A stretch of 64,000 bases of DNA, taken from positions 1,178,001-1,242,000 of the forward strand of contig CAKKNE010000004.1 of assembly GCA_918797485.1 (NCBI GenBank), in the 5' to 3' direction. Each line of letters starts with the position of its first letter. The first letter of the stretch is position 1. This document shows positions 51,277-62,500 of the stretch, piece after piece. A model generated the notes under the pieces. It saw nothing but the letters and a program-made list of their open reading frames with translations. It made no database searches and was not told the DNA's origin. Position numbers and translations under genes: made by a program. Source of the DNA: Pelagomonas calceolata. Taxonomy: Eukaryota > Sar > Pelagophyceae > Pelagomonadales > Pelagomonadaceae.

Positions 51277-52158
51277 ATGGACCTCCACGCGATCATACCC
51301 GTCGTCCGCGACGCCGACGCCGCGGCGGCCGGCCACCCCGCGCTGGTCGCGCTGCCCCAGGGCGTCGCATACGTCCGCGCGCCGAAGGTCGACCCGTATT
51401 CGGGCAGCCTCGACCTCGCGACGACGCCGCTCGCGCCGACGGACGCCGTCGTCGAGGTCTTTGGCCTCGACCGCAACCTCTTCGACGCTGCGAATGATGC
51501 GAAGAGGCGGGTGCACCTCTGCGTCGGCGGCCCGGGCACGCTCGCCGCCGCGAGGTCCCCGTGCGTGGACCTGACGCCGACGGTGTGTCCGTGGACGGTG
51601 TGTTTCCCTATATTCTGCCCCTGCGCCCTCTGCAACGCGCTCTGCGCGCCCCACGAGGATATGGACTGGCCGCCGTGGGCCGCCCACGCGCTCGTCGTGA
51701 CGGAGAACGGAGTAGTCGGCCGTCGGAACATGCGGCCCGACGGCCACGTCATCCGCCTCGGAGAATTGAGGCACCACGAGCGCGACGTCAACGCCATCGC
51801 CTGGGACGGATTCGACGTCGACAACATAGAAGTCCGAAGCTACGCCGAGGACAAAGATTTCTACTGCGCCGCGCCGCCGGCGCACCCCGATCCGCTCTCC
51901 TACGCGCTTGGCTTCGGGTGCTATGTTCCTTGCTGTTTCTGGGTCTGCCGGCACCCGACGACGCCCGGCCTCTACCGCGTGCGAATCTCGAGCGACCACA
52001 CGGCGAAAGTGACGGCCCGGAACGATTCGGAAAGAATACCTTCGGGGCAGATCGACCTCGTCGCCCTGGCGCGGTCCCCGGAGGATCTGCTCGAGTCGCT
52101 TCGCGCGGCGAGGGCTAGATACGGCGCTCCCGCGGCGGCCGCGATCGAGCGCAGCTAA
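51277..52158 (+). CDS. Unknown protein with Cys-rich hydrophobic segments
   Basis: A 293-residue protein. Two stretches are rich in Cys, Pro and aromatics: TVCPWTVCFPIFCPCALCNA (about 101-120) and LSYALGFGCYVPCCFWVC (about 208-225), which may be lipidated or membrane-inserting. The remainder has a two-domain feel, with mixed strands (HALVVTENGVVGRRNMRPDG; HTAKVTARNDSERIPSGQID). I do not recognise the family and give no function. The start is the only ATG after the tandem 38-bp leader repeats. Its stop lies 171 bp from the convergent BCCT stop. Confidence 0.65.
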   Translation: MDLHAIIPVVRDADAAAAGHPALVALPQGVAYVRAPKVDPYSGSLDLATTPLAPTDAVVEVFGLDRNLFDAANDAKRRVHLCVGGPGTLAAARSPCVDLTPTVCPWTVCFPIFCPCALCNALCAPHEDMDWPPWAAHALVVTENGVVGRRNMRPDGHVIRLGELRHHERDVNAIAWDGFDVDNIEVRSYAEDKDFYCAAPPAHPDPLSYALGFGCYVPCCFWVCRHPTTPGLYRVRISSDHTAKVTARNDSERIPSGQIDLVALARSPEDLLESLRAARARYGAPAAAAIERS

Positions 52159-52329
52159 GGCGCGTTGTGTGAGTTTACTACCGTGACGGCAGAGGGTCTG
52201 GCAAGGGGACTTAGGCAGGGGGTGGGACGCAGCGCTGGGCGCGCGCGTCGCGGGGGAAGTTGGCGCGCTGAGCCGGCCGACGGCCGCTCAGAGGCGCGGA
52301 GGACGTCTCCGACGCGCTCGCGCGCGCGC

Positions 52330-54878
52330 TCACGCCTCGGAGACCTTGATCTTCTGCTGGGGGGGCGCGCCGCCGATCGTGCCGAGCGCGCACTCCCGCT
52401 CGCACTGCGCGAGCACGAGCGGGTAGAAGAGCACCGAAAGGCACACGTCGGTCAGCGCGTCGCCGAACTGGATGCCGAGGCCCGTGCGCGTCATGTAGCG
52501 CGTGTACGAGACGACGGTGGCGAACGCGAGGTAGAGCGTCGCGGCGAGCATGCGGAGGTTGGCCTCCCACTGCGAGAAGATCAGGAGGATCGAGCCGAAG
52601 TAGATGAAGATCGCCGAGAGGGCCGTGTACAGGACGACCATCTTCTCCTTGGACATGATCGGGTCCGCGCCGCTCGTCGAGCTCTCGACTTGCGACAGCA
52701 CCTTCCAGATGGGGATAAACGGCGCGACCGCAGCAATCACTATGGACTGAATCCATTCGCCTACCTCGTCCGCCTTCGGCAAGCCCAGGCAGACCGTGCG
52801 CCAGCCCGGGCGGTTCTCGTCGAGGTCGCCGGCCTCCTCGAGGCAACATAGGTAGAGCGCGTGCGACATGTACATGAGGACGACCGTGAACGGGAGGCCG
52901 CACACGACGCTCACGGCCTGGACGCCGCCCAGCGCGCGGGACGGATCGCCCTGCGAGCCCGCGAGCAGCGCGATGGCCGCGGAGCCCTCGGTGAAGGCCC
53001 AGAAGATGCGCTGCGGGAGCGGCGGCTCCTGCTCGCCGTTGGCGCTGATCATGTCGATGACGAGCGAGCCCGAGTCCGACGACGTGATGAAGTAGAACAG
53101 GAGGCAGAGCCAGGCCCAGCACGTGAGGCCGTAGGCGAGGCCCTTGCCGCCGTAGGAGCTGATCAGGTCGAAGAACTGGTCCTCCACGCTGCTGGAGCCG
53201 CCGAAGTCGACCACGTAGCCCTTGTTGTGCTCCGGCTTTGCGTTCTTCATTCTCGTGTCCAGCGGGTGCGTCGCGTCCTTGCCCATGTAGGTCCAACCCT
53301 CATCTGACGCGCCCATGTGGTCCGCCCTCATCTGCATGCCGATGGCCGCGCCGCCGAAGGTGCCAAACCAGAAGATGCAGTAGAGCGTCGGCACGATCAT
53401 CGCGTAGATGATGAACTCGCGGAGCGTGCGGCCCTTGGAGATCTTGGCGAGGAATGTGCCGACGAAGGGGCCCCAGGAGATCCACCAGCCCCAGTAGAAG
53501 ACGGTCCAGCCGGAGAGCCACTCCGAGCCCGCGCCCAGCCCGTCGGGCGTGCCTGCAATTCCGTCCTTGCCTAAGGATCCGCGCACCGCGCTTCCCGTCC
53601 ACGAGTGGTCCGAGTTGAGCCGCGCCCACGCGTCGCACTCCCAGGCGATCTTGGGGAGGTACCAGAGGTAGTAGCCCAAGGACGTCGTCGTCGCGTCGAG
53701 GATGTACATCGTGTCGTCCATGAAGAGCACCGCCGTGACCAGGATCATGCCCATGCCGAACGCGACGTACGAGAGCACGGCGATGCCGCGCTTGAGACCC
53801 ACGGCCACGGAGCACGTGGCGAGCAGCGTGACGAAAACGACGATCCAGCACTGCGTCTTCACGTTGAAGTCGAGTTCGGTCTTGCCTCTGCGGCACGGGA
53901 CCGAGTTGCCGCACGCCGTCTTGCGCATGCGGTCGTCCGCGTCCGAGGTGTACTCGCTGCCGTAGTAGTCAACGCCCATGAACGTGCCGCGGTCCAGGCG
54001 GATGAGGCCCCGGTTGAGCTGGCGCACGCCGAGGCCGAGCGACGTGCAGACGCCGAAGAGGGTGCACATGATCGAGAGGACGTCGACGACGTCGCCGCGC
54101 CAGCCCTCGATCTGCTTGCCCCAGAGCGGGTAGAAGCACGTGCGCATCGTCATCGGGAGCCCGCGGCGGTACGACAGGAGCCCCATGAGCGCGCCGATCA
54201 GGACGTAGGGGATCCAGCCATGGATACCCCAGTGGAAGTAGGACTGCATGAGCGCGTAGTTGGCGCGGTCGCCGTCGTTCATGTGGCCCGAGCGGAGCGT
54301 CCAGTCGTCGTTCGGGGCGGCGCCAGACAGCGTGCCCAGGCGACGGCCCGTGCTGATCGTCGCGACTCGCTCGCCGCCGTAGTGGTACATCGGCTCGGCG
54401 ACGCCCCAGTAGAAGAGGCCGACGGCGACGCCGCACGTGTACATCATGCCGAACCACTGGAGCTTCGAGAACTCGGGCTCGGTGTCGTCGCCGCCGAACT
54501 TGAGGTTGCCGTACTTGGTGAGCATGAGGTAGAAGATGACGCCGAGCCAGACGTTCTGCGAGCCCATGTAGAACCACGTCCACTCGTCGCCGACCCAGTC
54601 GTTCCACATCGCCCACTCCTTGCTCGCCTCCGCCGGCGACACGAGCGTGTAGATGATGAAGGTCCTGCGCGGGGGTCCGGGCGTGAGGGGCGGCAGCGCG
54701 GCGGCGGCGGCGGCGCGCGGGCCGGGGGCAGCGAAAAAAGGGACGCGGCGCGGCGCCAGATGGCCACGATGGAGAGGCCCGTGACGAAGGGGTTAAATTT
54801 CACGTGCCAGGGCTTGCCCTCGCCGAACTCGACGAAGGGCAGCTCGATGCCCCGCCCGGGCTTCAGTTTGTCCGCCAT
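52330..54878 (-). CDS. BCCT-family (betaine/choline/carnitine) transporter with a GC-AG intron
   Basis: Exons 54757..54878 and 52330..54664 give 818 residues. Exon 1 holds the cytosolic start MADKLKPGRGIELPFVEFGE and the first half of helix 1 (FNPFVTGLSIVAIW); exon 2 continues WTFIIYTLVSPAEASKEW. The BCCT signature lies at about 415-450 (SGWTVFYWGWWISWGPFVGT then FLAKISKGRTLREF), with the Trp-rich core, plus MMYTCGVAVGLFYWGVAEPM and HWGIHGWIPYVLIGALMG. These carriers import trimethylammonium or sulfonium osmolytes such as glycine betaine, choline or DMSP, driven by sodium or protons. The protein is longer than bacterial relatives because of loops and tails. The frame closes only with the 92-nt intron at 54665..54756. 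Confidence 0.9.
54665..54756 (-). other. GC-AG intron of the BCCT gene
   Basis: The coding strand reads ATCTG|GCGCCGCGCC ... CCCGCGCAG|GACCTTC. Removal restores a Trp codon and a total length divisible by three. Nearby GT donors (for example in ATCGTGGCC) break the frame. It has no introner ends. Confidence 0.8.
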
Positions 54879-55538
54879 GGCGGCGTCGGGGCAGCCCTTG
54901 TTCTGTTTTGGCTTCTGGTCTCGTGCCTGCGCGGCGCGGCGTCGCGCGGGCCCGCGCGCGGCGGCGCAGCGCGGCGGGGCGGGGGCGGCGGGGTCGGGGG
55001 GGCGCTACCTCGGGCAGTTCTTTTGCGTGGCGTCTGCTCCTTTTTGGCGCCAATGTGCGTAACGTCGGAGCTCCGAGAATGGAGCCGTTGCGGGGGAATG
55101 GATTCTTTAGGCCCGGCGCGCGCGGAGACTCGGGGGCGCGCCTACGGAAGAGACGCGTGCCGCCCGAGGGACTCCGCGGGGCCCTCGCGCGCGCGGCCGC
55201 GCGGCCACAAAAGGAGACGCGACGAACAGGCGGGCGCCGGCCTATCAGACAGGCGATCCTTCCGCTGCCCGGCCGTTGCTGGGGAGGGCTCCGGCGGCCG
55301 CCCACCAAGCATGTCGGTGAGCCCGCCGCCGCTGCCAATATACGCCCCGTGCCAATCCCTCGGCACGCGCAGCCAAGCGAAAGCACGCAAATCAGCGTCG
55401 ACCGTCGCTGCGCCACCGCCACGAAAACCGCCGCGCCGCGGCGCCACCCAAAAGCCCGCCGCACCCAACACAACTGACAAACCTGCCGAGTCGCGCGCAC
55501 CCGCAGCATACGAATAAATCACCGCGCAGGCCAACAAA
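54879..55538. other. Divergent promoter region, BCCT / Jupiter-motif gene
   Basis: No gene seen and, unusually for this window, no GCTAG motif recognised. The sequence is GC-rich with no clear repeats. Confidence 0.5.
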
Positions 55539-56114
55539 ATGAGCGCCCACACGCGCAAGCTCGAGGAGCGCCGCGCCAGAGCGCTCGCGCGTAGAGCCGA
55601 GCTCGGCGCCGAGAACCGGGCTCCCGAGATGAACGCGCCCTGGGCCCTCGGCGAGAGCGAGGCGCCGGCCAAGAGGCAGCCGGTCGCCGCGCCGGTAGCG
55701 CCGGACGCGCCGCCGACGCCCCGCGACCTGGCGAGGGCGAACGCGTCGCGCAACGCCGGCGACAAGGACAGCCGCGCCAACTTCTTCACGGGCGGCGGTG
55801 CGCAAGCTCCCGCGTCGACGGGCAAGCGCCAGTTCGGTCTGAGTTCGCAGACGTCTTCCGATTTGATTGGCGGGCCGTCGTCTCCGGAGCGAAGACCCGC
55901 ACGGTCGTTAGGTGCCACTCTAGACGCGCGGGCCCAGTACGCCATCCGCGCGAACGCCGCGCGCGGCGCGAAGCGGGGCCCGGTCTCGGGCGCGGCCTCC
56001 TACGGAGGGGCGAACGGCAACGGCGGCCAGAACGTGGGCAACTCGCTCGGCGACCGCAACTCCAGTCGTGTGTTGGCGCCGCCGGGCGGCTTCTCGTCCG
56101 TGACCTTCGGCTAG
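55539..56114 (+). CDS. Small disordered protein with Jupiter/HN1-type C-terminal motif
   Basis: A 191-residue protein that is mostly Ala/Gly/Ser/Pro and basic. The N-terminus MSAHTRKLEERRARALARRA is a charged helix. The C-terminus GDRNSSRVLAPPGGFSSVTF matches the repeated NSSRVLxPPGGxSS motif of the Jupiter microtubule-associated (JPT1/HN1) family; only the C-terminal motif is seen, not the second copy of animal proteins. A microtubule-associated role is inferred from that motif alone. Confidence 0.6.
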   Translation: MSAHTRKLEERRARALARRAELGAENRAPEMNAPWALGESEAPAKRQPVAAPVAPDAPPTPRDLARANASRNAGDKDSRANFFTGGGAQAPASTGKRQFGLSSQTSSDLIGGPSSPERRPARSLGATLDARAQYAIRANAARGAKRGPVSGAASYGGANGNGGQNVGNSLGDRNSSRVLAPPGGFSSVTFG

Positions 56115-56303
56115 GTCTCTCGACTCCGTGCTGGCCTCGCCGCTCGACCGCGCCCTCCCACGTTAGACCCCCCCCACGTAAGGCCCTCGTTTCGCTCGAC
56201 CTCTCGTGTTCTTGCGTGGGCAACTATGGAGCCGAGATATGCACCAATTTCCGTCGCACCGGAGTCTAGCACCGGAGAGCGATTACGTCGCGCCGGCGAT
56301 TCT

Positions 56304-56327
56304 GCTAGCGTTGTAAAGACATACTAG
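56304..56327 (-). repeat. GCTAG palindromic intergenic motif
   Basis: GCTAGCG then TTGTAAAGACATACTAG; 75 bp upstream of the ATG at 56403. Confidence 0.75.
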
Positions 56328-56402
56328 TGAAATGCCGGCGGGCGACGCAACCCAAGCAAGCACGCTTTGTCGTCGCTACCTTGCAGCGATCAGAAAGCAA
56401 CG

Positions 56403-56756
56403 ATGCCGGTCGAGAAGACGGGCGCCCTCAAGGCGCTGGGCACGGTCGTGCACACGGCGTATGATGGGTACGTGACGGAGAGCACCTTCGCCGTCGACGC
56501 CTCAAAACCGCCGCTCTGCTGGCGGACGCAAGTCGCCGGCAAGGGCTTGTCCGGCGAGTGCAAGGGCGAGTCCTGCATCAGCCTCGCGACGGCGAAGGGC
56601 CAGCTCGACGCGTACGCGAGCGGCACGGGCGTCTCGGGCGACTGCGCCGGCATTTTGAAGGCGCTGACGGCGGCGGGCCTCGGCGACCCGGACGCCATCC
56701 GCGAGGCCGAGCGCAAGGCCGAGCAGGCCGCGTACATGGCGGCGGAGGACTACTAG
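56403..56756 (+). CDS. Small unknown protein
   Basis: A 117-residue protein starting MPVEKTGALKALGTVVHTAY. It has three Cys in a short span (LCWRTQVAGKGLSGECKGES then C) and one more near SGDCAGILKAL, with a C-terminal acidic helix (DAIREAERKAEQAAYMAAED). No signal peptide. The ATG is preferred over an in-frame upstream one at 56367 that overlaps the leader. Not recognised; the even Cys spacing would allow a small disulfide or metal fold. Confidence 0.55.
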   Translation: MPVEKTGALKALGTVVHTAYDGYVTESTFAVDASKPPLCWRTQVAGKGLSGECKGESCISLATAKGQLDAYASGTGVSGDCAGILKALTAAGLGDPDAIREAERKAEQAAYMAAEDY

Positions 56757-56818
56757 GCGCGTGTGTAAAAAAGGCGCCGGTCGTCTCCGCTATCGATACC
56801 CTATCGAATTCAGTAGCC

Positions 56819-59035
56819 TTACGCGCCGTCGTACCGCGCGAGGAGCGCGTCGAGCGCGTCCCGCTCCGCCGCGCTGAGCGGGCCGGCCGCGCCGAGGTCC
56901 ACGACGACCCGCCGCGGCGCCGGGGCGGGCGCCTCGCGCGGCGGAGCGGGCGCCGGCGCGGCGAAGGCGAACGGCGGCGGCTCGGGCGCGGCGAGCTCGG
57001 GCGCGGGCGCGGGGGCCTCGGGCGGCGGCGCCGCCGCCGCGGGCGCGGGCGCAGCGACCGGCGGCGCGACGGGCGCGGGCGCGGGCGCTTGGCGCAGCGC
57101 GGGCGCGGCCTCGGCGAAGCGCGGCGGCGCGGGCGGCGGCGTCGGCGGCGGGGCCTCGAGGACCTCGAGGTGCAGCGTCTGCTCCGCTTTCACGCCGCAC
57201 GCGGCCAGCGTCGCCGCGTCGTCCCACAGCAGGCCTGCTCGCGGCCCACAAGGGTTGTTATCCCAGCTGACGAACGTCGACGCCCACATCCAGAGCCGCT
57301 GGCGCGCGGGCGCGACGCCGTTCTTGGCCGCGATCCGGTCCTTAAGCGCCCGCACCGTGTCGCCGTACCGCTTGACGCTAAAATTGACACAGGGGAAGCT
57401 CCGGAGGTCGCTCTTGACGTAGATCGAAATCGGACGCTCGTCCGCGACGACGCTCGCGCGCCACCGCGCCGCGCCGACGGGCCGGCCGCCGACGGTCACG
57501 GTCACCTCGACCTCGGGCGGCGCGGCCCGCGCGCGAACAACATAGACGCCGTCGCCCCGGTCGATCACCTCCGTCTGCGCTGTGGATGCGCACGCCACGT
57601 CCCAGCCGCCCCGCGCGACGGAGCGGCCGCGCGCGTCGCGCAGCGCCACGTAGGCCTCGTGCCAGCCCGCGGGCAGCGCTTCCGCCGGCGTCCCAGGGCG
57701 GCTGGACCCGGCGGGCGGCGCTTCGTCCGTCGACGAGCAGGCGTCCCAGAGCGGCCCGGAGACGCCGCAGCGCGACGCGTCCGGCGCGTCGATCGGCGCG
57801 GCGGGCGCCGGGCGCGGCCGCGGCGCCCAAGGCGGTGGCGCGGCGTAGGGCGGTGTGGCCGCCGGCGCGGCCTCGACGGGCGCGGGCGGGCGGCTCGCGA
57901 CGGCGACGAGAATCTCGCCGCCCGCCAGGGGCCAGGCGTCCTCGACGCAGAGGCCGGCGTCCGCGAAGACGCGGAGCAGCTCGAGCGGCGCGCCGGCCCG
58001 CGCGCGGTAGACGTTGCCCGCCTCCGACGTGGCGACGACGACGCCGCCGAACACGCGCGCGCTGCGGCAGCAAACGCCCTTCGCCGCAAGGTCCCCACTC
58101 ATGACTTCGTACGCGTCGCCGCCGGCCACCCACGCGACGACGGACCCGTCGCAACAGCGCGCCACGGCCACGGTGGGCTCGCCAAGGCGGCGGTCTTCGT
58201 GGTCGCACGCGATCTCCACCGGCGGTGGATGCGGCCACGGAAGCCGGCGCGTCCTCCCTCCATCGTAGAACGAGTACTCAAAGATAGAGCCGCCCATGGC
58301 GAGGAAGAAGGCGTAGCCGCCGCCGCAGGCGCAGGCGCGGAACGCGGTGGCGCCCTCGACGACGTCTTTCCCACGTTCCGTAGCGTGCGCGCGCCCCGCC
58401 GCGTCCACTAATACTACATTCCCGCAATCAGCGTCGAGCGCGCAGCACCCGCAGCACTGCTGCCCCCCGTCAAACCCCAGGAACCCTCCCTTTCTGATAT
58501 GTTCGAGGAAGCCCTGGTAGATGCCGTCCGCGGCGCTCGCGACGATTTTTCCGATTGGCATGGCGACCACGACTGCGTTCGGCCGGATGCTCTCGACCTT
58601 GGGTTCGCACTTTAGCGCGAGTTCCTTGGGTCCGCGCTCGCGTGCGAAGTAGGGGATGCCGGGTAGCGACCGCACCGACCCGTCGGCGAAGAGGACGATC
58701 GTCGAGACCTCGTAGCGACACGTGTACCGGCCGTTCGTCGAGACCTCCACGACCGGCGCGGGGGGCGCGCCCACGACGGGCCGCGGGTCAGCCCCGTCGC
58801 GCCACACGAAGAGCGTCGGCCTCGCGTCTTCCACGTCCATGGCGTCGTCGTCGCCGTCCGGAGGCGGCGCGTCGAAGCGCAGCGGGTCATCGGGCCGCCG
58901 GCTCGCGGCGGCCCGCCGCAGCAGCCGGTCGAGCGTCGCGTCGTCGCCGCCCGGGCGTTGCTCGTACTGCGATGTACGCCGGCTCCCGAAGCCGCCGGCG
59001 CGGGCGGGCTCGCGCGCGGGGCGTGTCATCATCAC
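56819..59035 (-). CDS. Beta-propeller-like protein with ubiquitin-like domain and proline-rich tail
   Basis: The product has 738 residues. Residues about 90-370 contain repeated blades (TIVLFADGSVRSLPGIPYFA; GNVVLVDAAGRAHATERGKD; GVVVATSEAGNVYRARAGAP), RCC1/WD-like. About 440-540 is an immunoglobulin-like strand region (WHEAYVALRDARGRSVARGG; YVVRARAAPPEVEVTVTVGG). About 545-620 is a ubiquitin-like fold (ISIYVKSDLRSF; YGDTVRALKDRIAAKNGVAP; LHLEVLE) with a loop insertion. The last 120 residues are Ala/Pro low complexity. There are several Met codons at the start (59035, 59032, 59029). It could be a ubiquitin-system adaptor (inference); no named family. Confidence 0.7.
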   Translation of the reverse strand: MMMTRPAREPARAGGFGSRRTSQYEQRPGGDDATLDRLLRRAAASRRPDDPLRFDAPPPDGDDDAMDVEDARPTLFVWRDGADPRPVVGAPPAPVVEVSTNGRYTCRYEVSTIVLFADGSVRSLPGIPYFARERGPKELALKCEPKVESIRPNAVVVAMPIGKIVASAADGIYQGFLEHIRKGGFLGFDGGQQCCGCCALDADCGNVVLVDAAGRAHATERGKDVVEGATAFRACACGGGYAFFLAMGGSIFEYSFYDGGRTRRLPWPHPPPVEIACDHEDRRLGEPTVAVARCCDGSVVAWVAGGDAYEVMSGDLAAKGVCCRSARVFGGVVVATSEAGNVYRARAGAPLELLRVFADAGLCVEDAWPLAGGEILVAVASRPPAPVEAAPAATPPYAAPPPWAPRPRPAPAAPIDAPDASRCGVSGPLWDACSSTDEAPPAGSSRPGTPAEALPAGWHEAYVALRDARGRSVARGGWDVACASTAQTEVIDRGDGVYVVRARAAPPEVEVTVTVGGRPVGAARWRASVVADERPISIYVKSDLRSFPCVNFSVKRYGDTVRALKDRIAAKNGVAPARQRLWMWASTFVSWDNNPCGPRAGLLWDDAATLAACGVKAEQTLHLEVLEAPPPTPPPAPPRFAEAAPALRQAPAPAPVAPPVAAPAPAAAAPPPEAPAPAPELAAPEPPPFAFAAPAPAPPREAPAPAPRRVVVDLGAAGPLSAAERDALDALLARYDGA

Positions 59036-59525
59036 TCAGAGCCTGCTTCGCTGCGCAGCGGAGCCGCCAGCCGTGTTTTTGCAAGTGCAGCACACGGCCA
59101 CAAGTGCAGCTTGTCACGCTGCCCCCGCCAAGCGAGACGCCGCACGCGACGCTGATGTTTGAGCGCCGCACGCACGTCGACAGCCGAGTGATAGCACCGG
59201 CTTTGGGATTGCGGAACAGCCTGCGGCGCTCTGCGAGACAAGCCAGATCAGAGACCCTGCCTGGGATGGGTTTATGCCGCGAGAGGTCCTCCCGATCGAT
59301 CGCTGCGCTCGGACGAGGGCTCCCGATGGGCCGGCGAGGTACGTTTTTACCCCCCCATCGTCCCAACACCTTGGGGATAACGCAGCGCGCTCGGACGGAC
59401 GGCCGGGCAGCAGCGGCGCTGGAACGAGCCGCACGCCTCGGCGCGGGAACGCCGCGGAGCATCCGTCTGGAAGACGCGCGTCGCGACGCGCGACGTCGTG
59501 ACGCTCGGGGCAGCCCTAAGCCGCC
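59036..59525. other. Divergent promoter region
   Basis: It lies between the propeller gene and the ARM/ankyrin gene. A CAAGTGCAGC block is repeated at about 59081 and 59100. No GCTAG motif seen. Confidence 0.5.
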
Positions 59526-62500
59526 ATGGCCGACGCCCCTCCGGAGCTCACGGAGGCCCAGCAGGCCAAGCTCGCCGCCAAGCAATTTAAACAAGATTCC
59601 CGCAAGCTCGCCAAGGCCCTCAAGGGCAAGAAGCCCGAGCCAAAAATTGAGGCGATCGACCGCTGCCGCGAGGACGCCGCGTTTTTGGCAAAGGGTGAGT
59701 GTTTAGTTCCATTATTACAGCAGTGCGTCTTCAAGAAGACGAAGAAGGGCGACAATGCCGATGTGGTCCAGGCGGCGCTGTCCTGCGCGCGGGCCTTCCT
59801 CGAGGCCGCGCCTGAGTCGCAGCCTGACGAAGAGGAGGGCGCCGCGACGCCGGAACCGCCGCGCGCAACCTTGCTCTTCGAGGCCGCCGAGAAGAAGAAG
59901 AACAAGCTGTCGGGAGGGAAGTTGTTTGCTGATCTACTGGCGCACGAGAACGGAGGCATCGTGGTGGACGCCGCAGCATGCTTAAGGACAGTCCTCAAAG
60001 CAAGTGTTGCGGGCGAGGAGCACCCATACCTAGAACTCGCGGCGTCGGGCGACCCCGTGGGGGCCCTCGTGCACATGATCCTGCAAGGCACGCCTTCAGA
60101 AATATGGCCCGAGGAAGATAATGGTGTAGAGGCGGCGCTCGAGGCCCTCGCGCTACTCATCGAGTTCGTGCCCGACGCCTCGGACCGGCTGGTCGCGTCG
60201 GGTGGCGGCGCCGCGTTAACAACCGTCGCATGCAACGAGATTGTGCCCGAGGAATTAGCCGAGAGCGCTCTACGGTTGCTGGACGCGGCAACTTCAGCAA
60301 GTGGAGGCGCCTCTACATTATTAGAGGCGCCGGGCGCCTCCGTCCAAATCCTCTCATCATCAACAAGTGGCGCCGCGTCGCGATTAAGTATAGTGGAGCG
60401 GCTCCTCGAGGCGCAAGCTTTACGTAGCGACGACGACGAGGAAATTATAGAAACGGACGAGGCGGCCGCGCCGGCACCGGCCTACGCGTTCGACGGGCCG
60501 GGCGTCGCGACGGTCCTGGCGACGGCTTTTGAGTCAGCGGAAAGCGACGCCGTCGCCGTCGCCGCGCGCTGCCTCGGGCGGGCGGTCGTCGCCTTTGGTG
60601 AAGACGCGAGGACGCCGCTCCTGCAGACGTCGTGCGGTCGCCTGCTCACGGCACTTACAAGTGCACCAGCGGGCTCCGAACCACGCCGCTGCTGCGAGAA
60701 GGCCCTCCACCTTTTGGTAAGGAGCGGCCCCTTTTCTCTGGCAACGAGTGATATAGATGCGGCCCAGTTGGCCCAGGCTCTATCAGGTGACGCCGACGCT
60801 AAGACACGGACCATAAACCTCGTCGCCGAGGTCATCAAAACATCCGCGGACGACGTCCCCGCCGTCACCGACGCGTGCCTCGCTTCATTAGTCGGCACCG
60901 TCCAGACGTGGGCCGACTCAAAGGACGAGGACCCGCAACTGTCGCCGCGCGGCGTCGAGGAGCCCGACGCCCCAATTGCCAAAGGCGTCGTTCTGAAAGA
61001 GGCCGACGCGGCCCAGGCATCGTTAACTTTACTAAGAGCGCTCGGATCAAGTTCTCCGGATATTCTCAGTAGAATCGCCGGCGACGCGCGAGAAGCTTTG
61101 GATGCGGCGCTGAGCCGAGGGCCGCGGACGGTGGATGAATTCAAGCGGTTTGATGAGGCGCCCGTCGACGATACGGCGGCGCCGGCGCCGGCCGCGGAAG
61201 CTCCGGTGGAGGATGGAGTGAAGGAGGCCGTCGTCCTCGTGCGGGACCCGCTGCAAACGGCCTGGGACGACGCCGCGTATGCTGGCAATGATATTGCCGT
61301 GCGTTCTACAGTCATGGCCCTGCTCGCGCAGATCGCGCGGAGCTGCGCGCCGGCGCCGGTCGAAGAAAATGACGACGAGGAGGCGGCCCCCGAACAACCG
61401 GGCGAGGTGTCTTCATTGACGGCCTGCGCCATGCTCCTCGACATATTATGTGTCGACCTCGTCCAGAAGGACGGCGCGCCCTACTGGGGCGCGGCCGCGG
61501 CAGACGAAGACGAATTAGTGCGCGAGGACGTCCGCGCGGAGGCGTTGGATCTCTTGGCGGCCGTCGGCGCGGATGAAAACGGCCGGAAGTTGTTGCTGGA
61601 AGCGTCGCGGAGCTGGGTGCCCTCTGGTATGACTCAGATTGAGGAAGAAGAGGCCCCCGCCGCCGAAGACGAGGAAGTCATAGAAGAACAGTTCGCACCC
61701 CCGGAAAACTTAGCAGACCAACGGTGGTGGCCCTACGTCCACGTGCTCGCCGCACCAGTCTGCGTCGCTGCTGATCCTACAGCGACAGCCGCACAACACA
61801 CCGCTTCGGTGGAATTAATCCGAGCGTTATGCTCCGACGATGCAAGACCGAAGGACGACCAATCTTTGGTGTGTGACCGCTTCGCGGCGACGGCCTGCGC
61901 CATGGGCGTCTTGGTACCGCTCTGCGCGCTCGCGTCCGAACAAACGGCGATCTGCGTGGCTCGGTTCTGCGTCGCTGACGAGGATTTTGATCCAAGTGCG
62001 GACTTTGCCGCGACGGCGCGAGCGGCGTCGAAGGCCGTGGCGGACTTGGCTGGAAGGGCCTATGAGCGGGAGAAAAGAATAGCGACGTATGCGGCGGACG
62101 CCTACGAAGCCCAATTCGCTGTTTCCATGGTCGAGGGAGCGGAGGCCTTCGAGGCCCAGCTTCTAGCCTTCGAGGAGGAGCAGGCCGAAGCTCGCGCCGC
62201 GTACGAAGCTCGGGTTGAGGAGGCGCGGGCCGCGGCCGAAGCGGCGGCGGCTGACGAGGACTGCATGGAGGCCGAGGCGCCGATCCCGGCCGTCGAGCCG
62301 TTGGCGTGTGCGCCGGCGCCGGCGTTTGATGACCGAGCGGCGCGTCGCGCAGCCACGGAGGCCGCGGAAGCAGCGAGGAATAGAGTCGTCGACGCGCGAG
62401 GCGGTCCTACCAACAAGCAATGGGCTACCTATTGTCTGGATGCGCGGGCGCCGGATCTGAGGCGAAGGATCCAGGACTCGACCGCATTACTGGCGGCCTG

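Noticed and set aside
52330-54878. BCCT transporter as bacterial contamination
   Set aside because: The gene needs a spliceosomal-type intron, and its flanks and composition match neighbouring eukaryotic genes.
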